Positions 36,359-48,119 of a stretch of DNA of 64,000 nucleotides are shown here, piece by piece. The stretch is from Membranipora membranacea (Eukaryota > Bryozoa > Gymnolaemata > Cheilostomatida > Membraniporidae). Location: the NCBI GenBank assembly GCA_914767715.1, contig OU612071.1, positions 5,332,001 to 5,396,000 of the forward strand, read 5' to 3'. Both the position numbers and the translations under genes were made by a program. Every line of letters starts with the position of its first letter. Position 1 is the first letter of the stretch. The notes under the pieces were generated by a model. It was not told the DNA's origin. It did not search any database and saw nothing but the letters and a program-made list of their open reading frames with translations.

Positions 36359-36660
36359 AGCGCTAGTCATCAGTTGCACTTCAGCTTTTTTGAACAGATG
36401 CTTAAAAAGTCAACACCAAATGTGTGGATAGAGCATCATCTGTATTTTTTTACTTTGCTGTTACTTAGACATCAAAAACCCGTTTGGTGAAGCGATTGAG
36501 AAATGATAAAAATATAATGTTTAGTAGCTTGATGGTGGACTTAATATTCCACTTTGTGTGTCTTTCAATTTTGTCATAAGAATGATTTTCGATTTTTAAG
36601 AGCATGCAAATTTTCTTTATCAATAAACTCATTTCAATGGTTGTGAAAACAATCATAAAT

Positions 36661-36873
36661 CTAGAGCATTTTATTCAAAGGAGTTTTAAGAAACAGGTGA
36701 ATGAAATTTAAACAAGCCTGCCATTTTTTGTCTTTTCCTTGCATGGTTTTGCTCACTGATGACTCATTTTGATGATAGTTGTCATTGTTTGCTACTTTCC
36801 TTCCTTCTCCTGGGCGGAACTTTGATTGTTGGCTGGTTTCACTCAACTTGCTGATCTTGTGACTGAAACAACA
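36661..36873 (-). CDS. possible orphan terminal exon
   Basis: An open frame rich in S, K, N and Q ends at TAG near an AAT-rich tail, with an AG acceptor candidate at about 36860. It sits between the NHL-CUB gene and its broken duplicate and might be an alternative last exon. No domain, and the phase link was not established. Confidence 0.2.
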   Translation of the reverse strand, partial: CCFSHKISKLSETSQQSKFRPGEGRKVANNDNYHQNESSVSKTMQGKDKKWQACLNFIHLFLKTPLNKML

Positions 36874-37472
36874 TGGAAGCCAATTGATTTATTAGGTTGA
36901 ATTGAGAAAAGTGATTTGAAATAAAACCCTTTGCATGTTGTCTGGATGAGTTGCAATAAGTGTCAATGATTATTTATTTATGCCTTAAAAAGAGTCATAT
37001 TCAAAAGGATAAGGCAGTTTATTGATCTACAAATCATATCGTTAATAACAAAAAAAATAACACAAAAATCAAAATCATCTAAAATTTTCATTATTCATGG
37101 TGCACTGCTACTCTTTCACAAATAACCGTCCAGTCTCAACATCTATTATAAGAATCAACAAACAATGGCCACATCAAACAATCAAACAAACCAAAGAACA
37201 TTGATATATAACAATATCATTTACAAAAAAATTATTTTAGTAAATATGTTCTCAATTTCAAGGTGATGATATTTTATTATCAATACTTATGAGGAGAATA
37301 TATAATTGTTAAAATCAACAAATAATGGCCACATCAAACAAACTAGAGAAGAATGATATATAATAAAACGATTGGAAAAAAGTTTATTTTAGTAAGTATG
37401 TAGGCTACTTATTTTAAAATACATGATGTTTCACTATCAGTACTTATGAGGCGAAAATATAATGATATCCTA

Positions 37473-40400
37473 TTACTTTGCCTTGGTCTTTCTTTTCCTT
37501 GGCTTCTTCTTGAACGGGATATTGATTTTCTTATTGTCTTCTCTCTGGATCCAAAAATAGACATACCAAAAGCAGTGTGAGATATTTGTGCTAAACTTAC
37601 CATTAATAACGGATATTGCGAGATATTAGCAACAATGATAAAAACACCTTGATGCTCCTCAAACTTGCCCTTAAAATTATCTCCATTATTTTGATGGGAT
37701 AGACCATATGGTAGGAAAGTGATCCAAGCATAGATATAAAAGGGTTTATATCTACGGACCCAAGGATTTGATCCACAACTGATTATGGTCAATCCGATCT
37801 ATCATAAATATTGGAGGCAAGACAAACAGAGCCTTTGATTAACGGAACCCTAATGAGACAGCTTTGGCAAAAGCTGCCCTTTGCTGTAAATTGTGTCTTA
37901 ATGGCTCAACAAGGAACATGGGGAGCTCTTGCCCATAAAGGCGTTGCTTATCCCCCACCTACTCACACTGCTCACCTCTAGATTGGCGTCTAACTCTCGC
38001 TGACGCTCTTCAAGGTCTGAGGATAAAATGTTGTTCTCCAGACATGAAGTCTTCAGCTTGAGATTTTTGTACCCATCTTCATCAGAATCAGAGTCTTCAA
38101 GCTTATTTTCTTGGTCTCCAGTCTCTGTTGAGCCTTCAGGAATTGAAAGTTTAACATTACCTCTGCACATCATTTTTTTTTTCAAACTTGAACATCTGCC
38201 TTAAAGTTAGCAGTAGATAATTGTGATCTCTAGATCAACATTACAACCACATCAAATCATTCAGGCATTTAAATGTCTGCATTCATTGTGATTAGTGCGA
38301 TTGCTATCCCATGTCATCATTTGTTCTCACATTAGAATCTCATGGATGTGCAAGAATACAAATAAATAGAGAGAAAAAAATGGCAAGGAGCTCATCCAGC
38401 ATAACTAAATTTTAACTTAAGTCTGTGAGTATATTCAACCATGTGAATCCCAACTTTTCAGTTCTCACTAATGCTATATGAATATATGTCATCTATCAAA
38501 ACTGTTGCACCTGCACCAGATCGTGTACTGTGATTTAAAATTGACCACACTACCTAGATTGTTCATTTGAGAAAGATGAGATCTTCTACATGGGTCTTCA
38601 TCGGGACCATCCTCGGCATCAGTTTGAGCGACCACATTATTGGCTGGTTGAGGAAGCTCTGCTCTGTTCTCTCTCCACCTAAAATTTATTAGATATTTTA
38701 CACTGATCATATGTCACACATCAAGATGGAAATACATTGCTCAGAGATACAAGTGATAGCTTTCGCTACAAAAAATGTAGCGCCACAACTATTTTGTTTG
38801 AAAAATAAACATTGAGAAAAAGGAATTGTCTGCCAAATGCATTAATGGTTAACTGAGTGATGATGATGAAATTGAATAAGCAGCTAATAATTGCTGAAAC
38901 ACAGTCATGAGGCTTGCTGCTATTGTGACCATTAATCAGATTGTCACATAATGATGTGAATGTTTTGCCAAACAACATAGTAATACATAGGGTCTTCTCA
39001 GCAATGCTGGAAACTGCAGAAATTGTGTCTAAAGGCCGTTCCAAATAAGAAATGTTGGCTACATGTTAGTTCTTTGATTTTTTTTATGCAACAACAATGG
39101 TTGACCCTTTCCTTCTACATATTAAGAAACCAAGGAATATCCAGCTTTAATGGTTCAGGAATAAAAACGTGACCTTCAGAGTTATGCACCAAGGAATTAT
39201 ATGAACCGGTACCTGTTATAAGCAGCTATCGTGGATCGTAGTATCCGTGTTAGTTGCTGCAAACAGAACTTCAAAACTACCACAGAGCCAACCAGCGTCA
39301 ACAGCATCAAAATGGGGTAAGGGCCGCCAGGTAATTCATCTCCAACTAAATTTAATCAAAAGTTAAATCAGTAGCTGCATTCAGAGGCATTCCCCTTGCG
39401 CTATATTTACAAGTCATACTCCGTACTAGTATAACATTATTTTGATCAGATAGCATTGAGCATCGATACCATAAATTTGGGCAAAATCAGATATAAGATC
39501 CATTTTTGTCTGTCTTTACACAAAACTACACAAAATTGTGCTCAACTTTAACTTTGTGACCATGAGAATCACTGATAATTACAGCCCATGTTGGCAGTAA
39601 ATTGTTATTACATGAGCTTGCAAATGTAAAAACTGATTTTTGGTATTCCTATCACACATAAGAAGTGATAAAAATAAACCATATACCTGTATGTCTGCAA
39701 TAATTATTATTTATGATATAAACTGATTTTTGGTATTCCTATCACACATAAGAAGTGATAAAAATAAACCATATACCTGTATGTCTGCAATAATTATTAT
39801 TTATGATATAAACTGATTTTTGGTATTCCTATCACACATAAGAAGTGATAAAAATAAACCATATACCTGTATGTCTGCAATAATTATTATTTATGTTATA
39901 AACATGCAAGCCCATCTTTAGAACAGCTTCACAAATTTTGTTAGAAGCTATGCAAAAAGTACCAAACATACCTGCAATAGTTTGATTATTCGTTTGGCTA
40001 CTGCATGATATGTTGAAAATTGGATCTCCTTTATATTTTGTGTTAGCACTGGAATTGCTAGTGTAGAGAATGACTATTTGCTGTGTTTTTGATATGACAG
40101 CATCTGGGATACGGCCAAAAAGGTTCTTGCCATAAAAAAAACTTCTAAGTAGTGTCCTTTCTTCTTCAACACCATCATATATCTTAAATGAACAGAAACT
40201 CGCAAGTGATTTGATAAAATTCTGATGAGCAAAAAGACAACAGTCAGTTCAAAGATAATTCTAACCAGGAGGTTGCTGATGATATTATATAAAGGCACCT
40301 ATTGCTCCAATATCCATGCTGACATCAATAATTAAATATAATTTTGTTTTAATGGAGAACACGAATTTTTGTCCACTGACTGCAAGTGAGATCACTATGA

Positions 40401-43400
40401 GTGCTTTATGAACTAAATTTACATGCCTGATTCCTATATTCTCAATGATAAAGTCAATGATACAAGGACTAGCTATGCACAGCGAGATTGCGTTTTGTCA
40501 TGGAATTGCGCAATAATTAAGTAGGGCGTTTTAAGCACTACATTGTCCATTCACTCTATGGTTTTAACACTCGCTTCATAGGGGTAAAGTAAGATAATGG
40601 CCTCTGGTCATCGGTGATAAGTTATAATGAGGCTTTTTTAATGGATGTCTCAAATTCCTGATGATGCTGAAAATGCAGATCAAGGCTTGCATACAGCATA
40701 TTCTCTTGCGCATAAATTTAAAATAAAACTTTACCTTTAGTGACTCTCCTTCAATTATCGCCATGAAATAGAAGGTAATCTCAATTCTTTCTCCAGAGCT
40801 GGTTGTAAGTACCCATAGAGATTCAGTTTGCCCCTTGACTCTAATGGGGGTTATATTTTCTATATGTCCTTTCTTCACCATATAAAACACAGCTTTGTTT
40901 AAGTTGTGACTGTTCCATACCACACTATAAGGATCCAGTACTGTAAAAGGAAGTCAGGTGCATGAAGAGATATATCCATAAATGTATAAAATTTTAACAT
41001 GAAAAAGTCTTTTCAGACAGCCTTGATAAAGCTAAAGTTATTGCAAACTTATAATTATCCCTTACCAATTCTTGGAAGCAGATTGTCCTTGTATAGTTGA
41101 AGCTGCTTCTGCCGTAAGCTTTGATCTTCAAAAAAGAAAAGTTATTTCGATAACATCTCACATTGGCTAAGATGGCATAACTAATTTAAAGTAGTTTATT
41201 GATGATCTACATCTTTTTTTCCTGGCATTGAATTAAGAAGTTTCACTTTGCGAAAGACAGATAACTGAGCTTAAAGGTGAGCCGGAGGTCAAGTAGTTAT
41301 AGTCCAGTTCTTTTTGTGAAAGCTGTCATTCATAATCGCACACCTATTATTATCCTTGACATAAAAAAAATAAAGGCTAAAGATTATTATAGTCAAGATA
41401 AAATTCTTTGACTCATAAGCAGCGCTTGTCAGAAGCACCCGCAATTTCCAGACGAATCTCATGACTACAAATATGACTCACTGATAATTGTAGGAAGCAT
41501 AACGACCTCATTATCCGCTGAGAGTATCAGCACAGATTGAAGATAGGCTGAATAGAATATGAAAAGGGGTTTGGAAATTGAGCACACCGACATCTCTCCG
41601 AGAAAATTCCCCTTATTGATTTTCCCCCCAAAATCCGCGATTTCCGGTAAGCATAAAGTCGATGTTGTACTCGATAATAAATCTAGGACACGTAGATTCT
41701 GATGACCAAAGTCCGCTAAAAGCAATGTGTATTCATCCAACAGTATCATACTAGAGATGTATTTGAAACTACTAAAGTGTAAGACTCCTTCATTAAACCC
41801 ATTCCATGCAGGATTTCCTGCTAGTATTATTGTGGAGTTTGAAATCATATCGTATTCATAGACAACATTTGCTGTTGCAATATATAACATCTCATCGTCT
41901 GATAGCAAAACTTTCACATCAACTATCGGGCTTGCCATGAGGGTCCACCAGTTCAAGGAGAATATTGTACTAACAGTTTCTGTCAAAGTGTTCATCTTCC
42001 TCACATATTTATCTTCGGTGATAAAATATGATCCCTTGACAGAAGCCACGGATATTCTTTTTGGCCTACTGAATCTGGATTCCATCAAACGTCCATCAAC
42101 ATAACCACCTTTTTGTTGACATTTTCCAGCGATAGCCTCAACATTTTTTATCCGCAATACACGTGAAACTTTACATATACAATTAAGGGTTCCTTCTACA
42201 ACTAAAATCTCTGTTTTAGAGATTTGCAGCAGATCAAAAATAGATGAAAATGTAGCAGTGCTGGAACTTCCATTGTTTATGATTATTTTTTCGAGATAAC
42301 CGGTGTCATAAGAAACGCTGTAAATATTTCGTTTATCAGAGACGATCTGATGTCCAGGTTTCAGTAAATCATCCTCAGCGCTCCTTACACCTGTCAGTTT
42401 GAAAAGTTTGTCCCCGGAGATGTCACCAAAAGTGATGCTGCAACAAATTTGAATATATCTAAAGACATACATTGAGATGATCTGACAGGTTGAAAGTTCA
42501 AACTCTAAAAACTTATATTGATATCAAGACTTTGACTGATTTTTATGAATGATGATTGTGGTTCTGTCTACAAACGCAGTACGGAGAATGTATTTTTTCT
42601 CACTGAGAAACATTATCTGTTGAAATGATTGACATTTAGTACTTACCTATTCACTTTATTACGGAAATTTATCTCTAAGAGAAGCTTTTTGTCGCTCATT
42701 TTCTCATCGCTCATGCAGCCGAGATGGTCAGCATAAAATCCTGCCAATAAAGATAGTAATACTGCTACTAATGCTACGCACTCACAAACATTCCAAATTT
42801 TACAATAAAATGCCTATATAGTTGTGTCAGATGTTTCTTTTTTCTTCTATTACTATGAAGTTCAGGATACTGAGGCCCTCTGCTCTACTATATGAGACAT
42901 CTCTTTAAAAACCTTGATGCTTTTTTCAGGAAGGTCGACATCAATATCTGTCTCAACACAAAGCATTTATCACAAAGCCAAAAGTTGATTGTAGTTTGAA
43001 TGAGCGGTTTATTTGGTCAACCCAGCCAAAGTAACACAACCCTATACTGACTTGGGTAGATCCCTATCCTTAATAATATACTCGTAGTTGTTTTCTAAAG
43101 ATGAATAAAATTGTCCTTGATAAGAGTGACTGCTGTGAAAAACCAGTCCGAACTATTTCAGTACAAAACTTATCACATGCTGCTGTGACTTATGGTCAGT
43201 GTATTGTAATACAAATATTCGTTTTTTGGAAATTCCTGCACCAGTATGATAAAGAAAGGACGCCTAATGTAAAGGGGAAATCCATAAGTTTTCAAGCTGA
43301 AAAGGCAAACTCTTCTGTTTCATTTTTTACTCAATAGAATTTGAACCTACATATGTTGTTAAGATACGTTATCTGATTATTTAGTATGACATACCTCAAA

Positions 43401-43743
43401 GGCTTGTTTACATTGAAAAACAATGGCATGGAAATAGATGCACACATGCTCGCCCAAACCATAGTGTATATTTTTCAACAAAAAATCAAAGAAATCGGTA
43501 AAAATGTATACAAGGAATATAAACATCTGGGAGCGTTAATGGCTCACTGTCCCTAATAAAAGATATGACTCATTACTCATGCACTCAAATCTGATACCAA
43601 TACCATTCCATCACTGCAATCAGACTCAACACAGTCTCGCAATGAACAAACCTAACTTGTAATCTGTCAAGTAAGGCAGGTGTGACATAATCCAAAGACT
43701 TACCTAGCAGGCAGCAGAGGAAAGACAGTGCAGGAACTCTCAT
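37473..43743 (-). CDS. type I membrane receptor: NHL propeller plus CUB domain
   Basis: Ten exons on the minus strand join in phase: 43704-43743, 42647-42740, 41482-42437, 41066-41125, 40735-40940, 39972-40221, 39213-39345, 38554-38678, 37976-38160, 37473-37544 (2121 nt, 706 aa). Residues 1-13 (MRVPALSFLCCLL) are a signal peptide. One large exon codes about 318 residues with NHL-type turns (G-Y-V-D-G-R-L-M-E-S-R-F-S-R-P-K-R-I; G-F-N-E-G-V-L-H-F-S-S-F), a secreted beta-propeller. The next large exons form a CUB domain (C-S-F-K-I-Y-D-G, then a second cysteine near its end) with several sequons. Residues about 545-563 are the membrane helix. The tail is acidic, has a Y-K-N-L (Y-x-N) site at about 652, and ends K-K-K-P-R-K-R-K-T-K-A-K. 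The ligand is unknown. A broken copy of the last two exons lies at 34936-35900. Confidence 0.85.
39631..39900. repeat. 90-bp unit, three tandem copies
   Basis: Units start AACTGATTTTTGGTATTCC at 39631, 39721 and 39811. They are identical except for one base in the last unit. The array lies in the intron between the CUB and membrane exons. No spacers, so it is not a CRISPR array. Confidence 0.97.
39972..40940 (-). other. CUB domain of the NHL receptor, two exons
   Basis: 40735-40940 gives the first half (S-L-W-V-L-T-T-S-S-G-E-R-I-E-I-T-F). 39972-40221 gives C-S-F-K-I-Y-D-G-V, Y-G-K-N-L-F-G-R-I-P, Q-Q-I-V-I-L-Y-T-S-N-S and K-G-D-P-I-F-N-I-S-C. The internal intron splits the domain in phase 0, as in the CUB domain at 8334-9065. 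Confidence 0.8.
41482..42437 (-). other. NHL beta-propeller exon
   Basis: A single 956-nt exon, phase 2 in and phase 1 out, holds repeated I-x-x-x-x-x-Y-x-x-D type strands and two clear NHL signatures. NHL propellers bind proteins or RNA. Behind a signal peptide the first is expected. Confidence 0.75.
42745..43700. other. first intron region of the NHL-CUB gene
   Basis: No further exon is supported. The 78-codon plus-strand frame at 43101-43337 has no homology I recognise. Confidence 0.4.
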
Positions 43744-44429
43744 GGTATAAATGTCTCATGCACACAACTTGTAGATGTCTGTATGATGCAAAATCTAGTC
43801 CACAACAGCTACTTAAAGCCAGATTCAATGAAGACAGATAAAAATCAATACAATTGACATTTTCCAACAGTAGCAGCTGAACAACAAGTGAATTAATGGA
43901 TGAATGACAAAGTGAAAGATGTATTGCATTTTATAAATAAAAATCAATATCCTATTCCCTCATAAGTTTTTTACAAGCCAAAATCTATTGTTGCTGCCTG
44001 TTAACATTCAGATGAGATCGGACATGATCAATAGTTTGTATGATGGTACAACAATAGGTCCAATAGCTGTCTAGTAGTTCAGATATGATGTCAAGTCGGC
44101 CTTACTACAACTCCCCAATAAACCTCCATTTTTAACAATATTTTTGATCGTTGTGAAGGCTTACTTACTGCACCGCTCCATATGAACATGGCCATGAGCT
44201 ATTTTACATACCATTCCGGACCAAGTGAATGATGTAGCATAAATGAACTTATCAGCATTTTGTGATAGGAACTTCAGCCTTAATAATGATATGTTATTAA
44301 TGACAGTTTATCTGGCGCTTACAGTAGAGAGCACTCAATACCTAAAAAAGTAACACTATAGATTCTATCCTTAATTCTCACCCAAAAGAACACATCGAAA
44401 ATTACATGTCATTTAAGTAGTTTCGATTT

Positions 44430-45510
44430 TCATATTTTGGGAGTTGTGCTTACCCACAAGCGAGAAGTGTCAGGATAAATCTCTAAGATAAACATTGGCT
44501 AAAACAATGGGATCTGAATACCCTCAAATCTTCCATTGAAATTATCTTCAATAACCCTGTCCCATCAATCAATGTTACATTTCACTAGATATCAATCTCA
44601 ACTTGGAAAATCAGCATAGAGTGCTGTGAGAGTGACATCACTATCAGCGATGGTCAAATGGGCTTATTTTTTACTTTAATTCTATCATTAACATATTTCC
44701 ATGAATCCAGTGAAAACTTCTCTATATCGCACCAAAATTTCTAGATTAGTCATAAAAGCAAAATTTGCCCTTGCCAAATATTCAATATACATGTATATAG
44801 AGAGGAACAAATATTGGAGTTAATATGTCAGGTATCAGAATGTTTATTGCTATATAATTAAAATTATCCTATCCCGGAATAGGACAGCTGCCATACATTT
44901 GTGAACCATCATAAATGGTTGGAGGTAAGGGATGCTGGCAATAGATCAAATGGAAAATCCCTCTGCAAAGTAGCTATGGATTGCCAGGCAAAATTAAATT
45001 GCAACGCCACCGGAAACTTTCTTAAATGGTCCATCACAATCCCCCTCATAGGACACGACAATCAAGTATCAAGTATCATCGTGTTTCATAGCAACAAAAC
45101 CATTAATTGAAACAAATTCCATGAATGCAAGAAATCACCAAATAACCAAGAATTCATATTTGTCAAATGATTCGGATCTCATATGACTCGGATCACAGGT
45201 GATCTGCCTTAACTCTGCAAAGATGATTGCATGTTATTTAACTTGATAGCATTCCTATAGTGGTGTTTTATCGCAATACATATCGTAAACTAAGTTGTAT
45301 ATATATAAATTTGATTATTACATCTGAAGAGTTGTGCTCACCCACAAGTTTCAGGTGTCAAAATTAATCCAGCAGGTATAAACTGGCCAAAAAAATGAAA
45401 TCAGAATTTGGACCATCTCACATGTTGCATGTTATTACCTCAACTTTGAAAAATTCAATATGAGCTGTCCTTAAGATAAGTGTGACATCACTATCAGAAT
45501 GAATGAAATG
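44430..45510. repeat. diverged tandem duplicate (44430-44670 and 45320-45510)
   Basis: Both copies share GTTGTGCT(T/C)ACCCACAAG and GTGACATCACTATCAG in the same order. On the minus strand each ends in TTGTGG|GT(A/G)AGC, a donor-like border, so they may be old duplicated exons. No long frame is kept. Confidence 0.5.
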
Positions 45511-45857
45511 TGTCCTTCATTTATTTCTATTAGTTGTTTCATGGTGTGACAATTTCTAAAAGATCGAAATGAAAAGGCAACCACAAGCCAGAAGGTCCCA
45601 AGCTCAGCTATTTGTTTGAAAAGATCCAGTGAAAATATGATTTATAACGGGGCAACTTGGCCTGTCACAAGAATTTTCCCAAGCCAAACTTTCCAAGAAC
45701 AATAAGATGACAATCACCATGATTCCATGTTGCGATTTCGTAAGGATTTCGGGAGTAATCGCCCCATAGAAATGACATTAAAGTCACTTTCAGGTTGTGA
45801 CGAATGACTTTTCGGATGCGAATACCCATACCGCGTTAATTCGACATACTTCCTAAT

Positions 45858-45935
45858 TGGCGGCTTGGCTGAATGGTTAACGCGCTTGCACACACAGCCT
45901 TCAAAGGGATTAGATGTTCAAGTACCGGCCGCGGC
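45858..45935 (+). repeat. tRNA-like pseudogene or SINE head
   Basis: TTGGCTGAATGGTTAACGC is a good A box and TGTTCAAGTACC a fair B box. Six of seven acceptor pairs can form (GCGGCTT with GGCCGC), but the T stem does not pair, so it should not be a functional tRNA. Confidence 0.4.
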
Positions 45936-46742
45936 ATATGTTTTTCATGTTTTTCCCATCATTGGAGTGAACCACAAATTCGAAGCATGGAACCATAGTG
46001 AATAACACTGCAATATATGCTGCGTTGATATACTAGGTAGTGGAGAATTTTATCTTTAGGAATATTCATCCCATTAGGACAGCTGCCTTCAAGTGTTATA
46101 ACACAATTTCTTGCTGGCGGTAGGACTGCTGGTAATGAATCAAGTGAAGAATTATTTTATAATCAAGCTTTTTGGCATTTTCACGTAGTAGTATTATCAA
46201 CGATTGACAGGTGTCTACTATAACCACCTCAATAGCTATAAGAGTAGTCATTATCCTCTAAGAATCTGTACATCATGTATTGTGTCTGACCCTAGGCTTA
46301 TGGATTCCTAATATGAAATGATATAAGACCATTGCAGTGATGTTTGCCTTCTATCTGGGATCCAAAATAATCTCTAATAGAGCCAAAGGAATTACTGAAA
46401 GGAGCTGGACTAGCAAAAAACCTATTATCGAACAGTGTTAACTGTGCAGGTGTGAAGTCAACCATATAGGTAAGCTTTGTTGAAAAAAGGGCGCAAAGAA
46501 AAAAACACCAGATTCTAATAGGTAAAATTGGTATCTGTATTAAATAATAATTAATCATAATCATTTTCATGGGGAAATCCAACTGAATAGATTTTATGAT
46601 TAGGTATACGGTTTTTCTATATCAGCCAAATGAAACTTAGAATTATCTCCTCATTGGTAATAGGGAGACAACTTGAATTCAAGTTGGATTCAGTTGGATT
46701 TCCCCATGAAAATGATTATAGGCAAATTCGCGACCTGTTCCA

Positions 46743-46848
46743 CTGTAATAAAATTGATTATTAATAATCAGTGTAAAATCCCATACGCAGTTGAGAGCTA
46801 CTGCGTATGGGATTTTACACTGATTATTAATAATCAATTTTATTACAG
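46743..46848. repeat. perfect 48-bp hairpin with 10-base loop
   Basis: The arm at 46743-46790 is the exact reverse complement of 46801-46848. The loop is TTGAGAGCTA. Pairing continues with few mismatches to about 46728 and 46862. The inner word AAATTGATTATTAATAATCA recurs in the hairpin at 47415-47557. Confidence 0.98.
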
Positions 46849-46878
46849 TTGAGCAGGTCGAATTTACCTTATGATTAA

Positions 46879-47026
46879 TGATTATTTAATATAGATACCA
46901 AGGGCGCGAATTTACCTAATAGAGGCTTATATTCTGTTGGAAAGTGGAAATTTTGACTAGATATGGAGTCAACAACTTGGTACCAACAGGTAACTTCGCG
47001 CCCTTGGTATCTATATTAAATAGTCA
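46879..47026. repeat. 39-bp inverted repeat with 70-base spacer
   Basis: The arms carry GATACCAAGGGCGCGAA and its complement, with 2 mismatches in 39. The word GATACCA-GG-CGCGAA recurs near 47214, 47258 and 47390, marking several copies of the same end. Confidence 0.92.
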
Positions 47027-47414
47027 TTAATTATAATCATTTTCATGGGGAAATCCAACTGAATCCAACTTGAATTCAAGTTGTCTCCCTATTACCAATG
47101 AGGAGATAATTCTAAGTTTCATGTCAATATCATTGAAAAACAGTATACCTAATCATAAAATCTATTCAGTTGGATTTCTCCCTGAAAATGATTATAATTA
47201 ATGATTATTAAATATAGATACCAAGGTCGCGAAGTTACCTATTATCTCTTCTTTAGGTAAATTCGCGCCCTTGGTATCTGGAGATAATTCTAAGTTTCAT
47301 ATCATGTAATAGGGAGACAACTTGAAGTCAAGTTGGATTCAATTGGATTTCCCCATGAAAATGATTATGATTAATATTATTTAATATAGATACCGAGGCG
47401 CGAATTTACCTTAT

Positions 47415-47557
47415 AGGCAAAAGCGCGACCTGTTCAACTGTAATAAAATTGATTATTAATAATCAATGGAAAATCCCATACAAGTTGAGAACTTCTGCTA
47501 ATTGGATTTTCCATTGATTATTAATAATCAATTTTATTACAGGTCGCGCTTTTGCCT
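47415..47557. mobile_element. second foldback element
   Basis: Outer arms AGGCAAAAGCGCGACCT (47415-47431) and its complement (47541-47557) are perfect over 17 bp. Inner arms (47440-47476 and 47504-47540) are perfect over 37 bp. Eight extra bases break the left arm. It belongs to the same family as 46743-46848. Confidence 0.93.
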
Positions 47558-47697
47558 AATGTAAGTCAGTTTAGTTCAATGATACTTTCTCAGCAAGAAG
47601 TATGCGATATGTTGAGGGAGTAGAAAACATTTTATACAGTAAATATTTTTTCTGTCTTTCAGCTTAGCCCTCATTTGGGTTTGTATTATTAACCCAT

Positions 47698-48115
47698 CTA
47701 TGGGGAAAACCCAGCCTTGGGGATACCCAGCCCTGGGGAAAACCTAGTGCTTGGAAAAACCCAGCCCCGGGGAAAACCTAGCCATGGGGAAAACCCAGCC
47801 CTGGAAAAACCCAGCTCCGGGGAAAACCCAGCCCTGGGGGAACCAAGGCCTGGGGAAAACCCAGCCCTCGGAATACCCAGTCCTTGCAAAAACCCCAGCT
47901 CCGGGGAAAACCCAGCCCTGGAGGAAACCCAACTCCAGGGAAACCCAGTCCTAGGGAAAACCATCTCTGGGGAAAACCCAACCCTGGGGAAAACGCAGCT
48001 CCAGGGAAAACCCAACCCTGGGGAAAACCCAGTTCTGGGGAAAACCCAGCCCTTGGGAAAATCCAACTTCATGGAAAACCCATCCCTGGGGAAACCCAGC
48101 TCCGGGGAAAACCCC
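47698..48115 (+). repeat. 17-bp minisatellite, about 25 units
   Basis: The unit is close to TGGGGAAAACCCAGCCC, 15-19 bases long with many point changes. No unit makes a stop codon in most frames, which leaves long open frames (G-E-N-P-A-L-G-K and the like) on both strands by composition alone. Confidence 0.95.
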
Positions 48116-48119
48116 GATG

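Larger units (their letters stand above)
46511..47249. mobile_element. nested foldback element with arms over 200 bp
   Basis: The left arm 46511-46720 and right arm 47032-47249 are inverted copies. 46631-46720 and 47032-47121 are identical over 90 bases. Inside sit two further hairpins (46743-46848 and 46879-47026). No transposase frame is present, so movement would need outside help. The open frame at 46298-46582 is a shadow of the left arm. Confidence 0.9.

Noticed and set aside
39631-39900. CRISPR-like array
   Set aside because: The units are contiguous 90-bp copies with no unique spacers, inside an intron of an animal gene.
45858-45935. Functional tRNA gene
   Set aside because: A and B boxes are present but the T stem does not pair, so it is listed only as a tRNA-like repeat.
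46298-46582. 94-codon minus-strand frame with hydrophobic stretch
   Set aside because: It overlaps the left arm of the foldback element and has no exon features.
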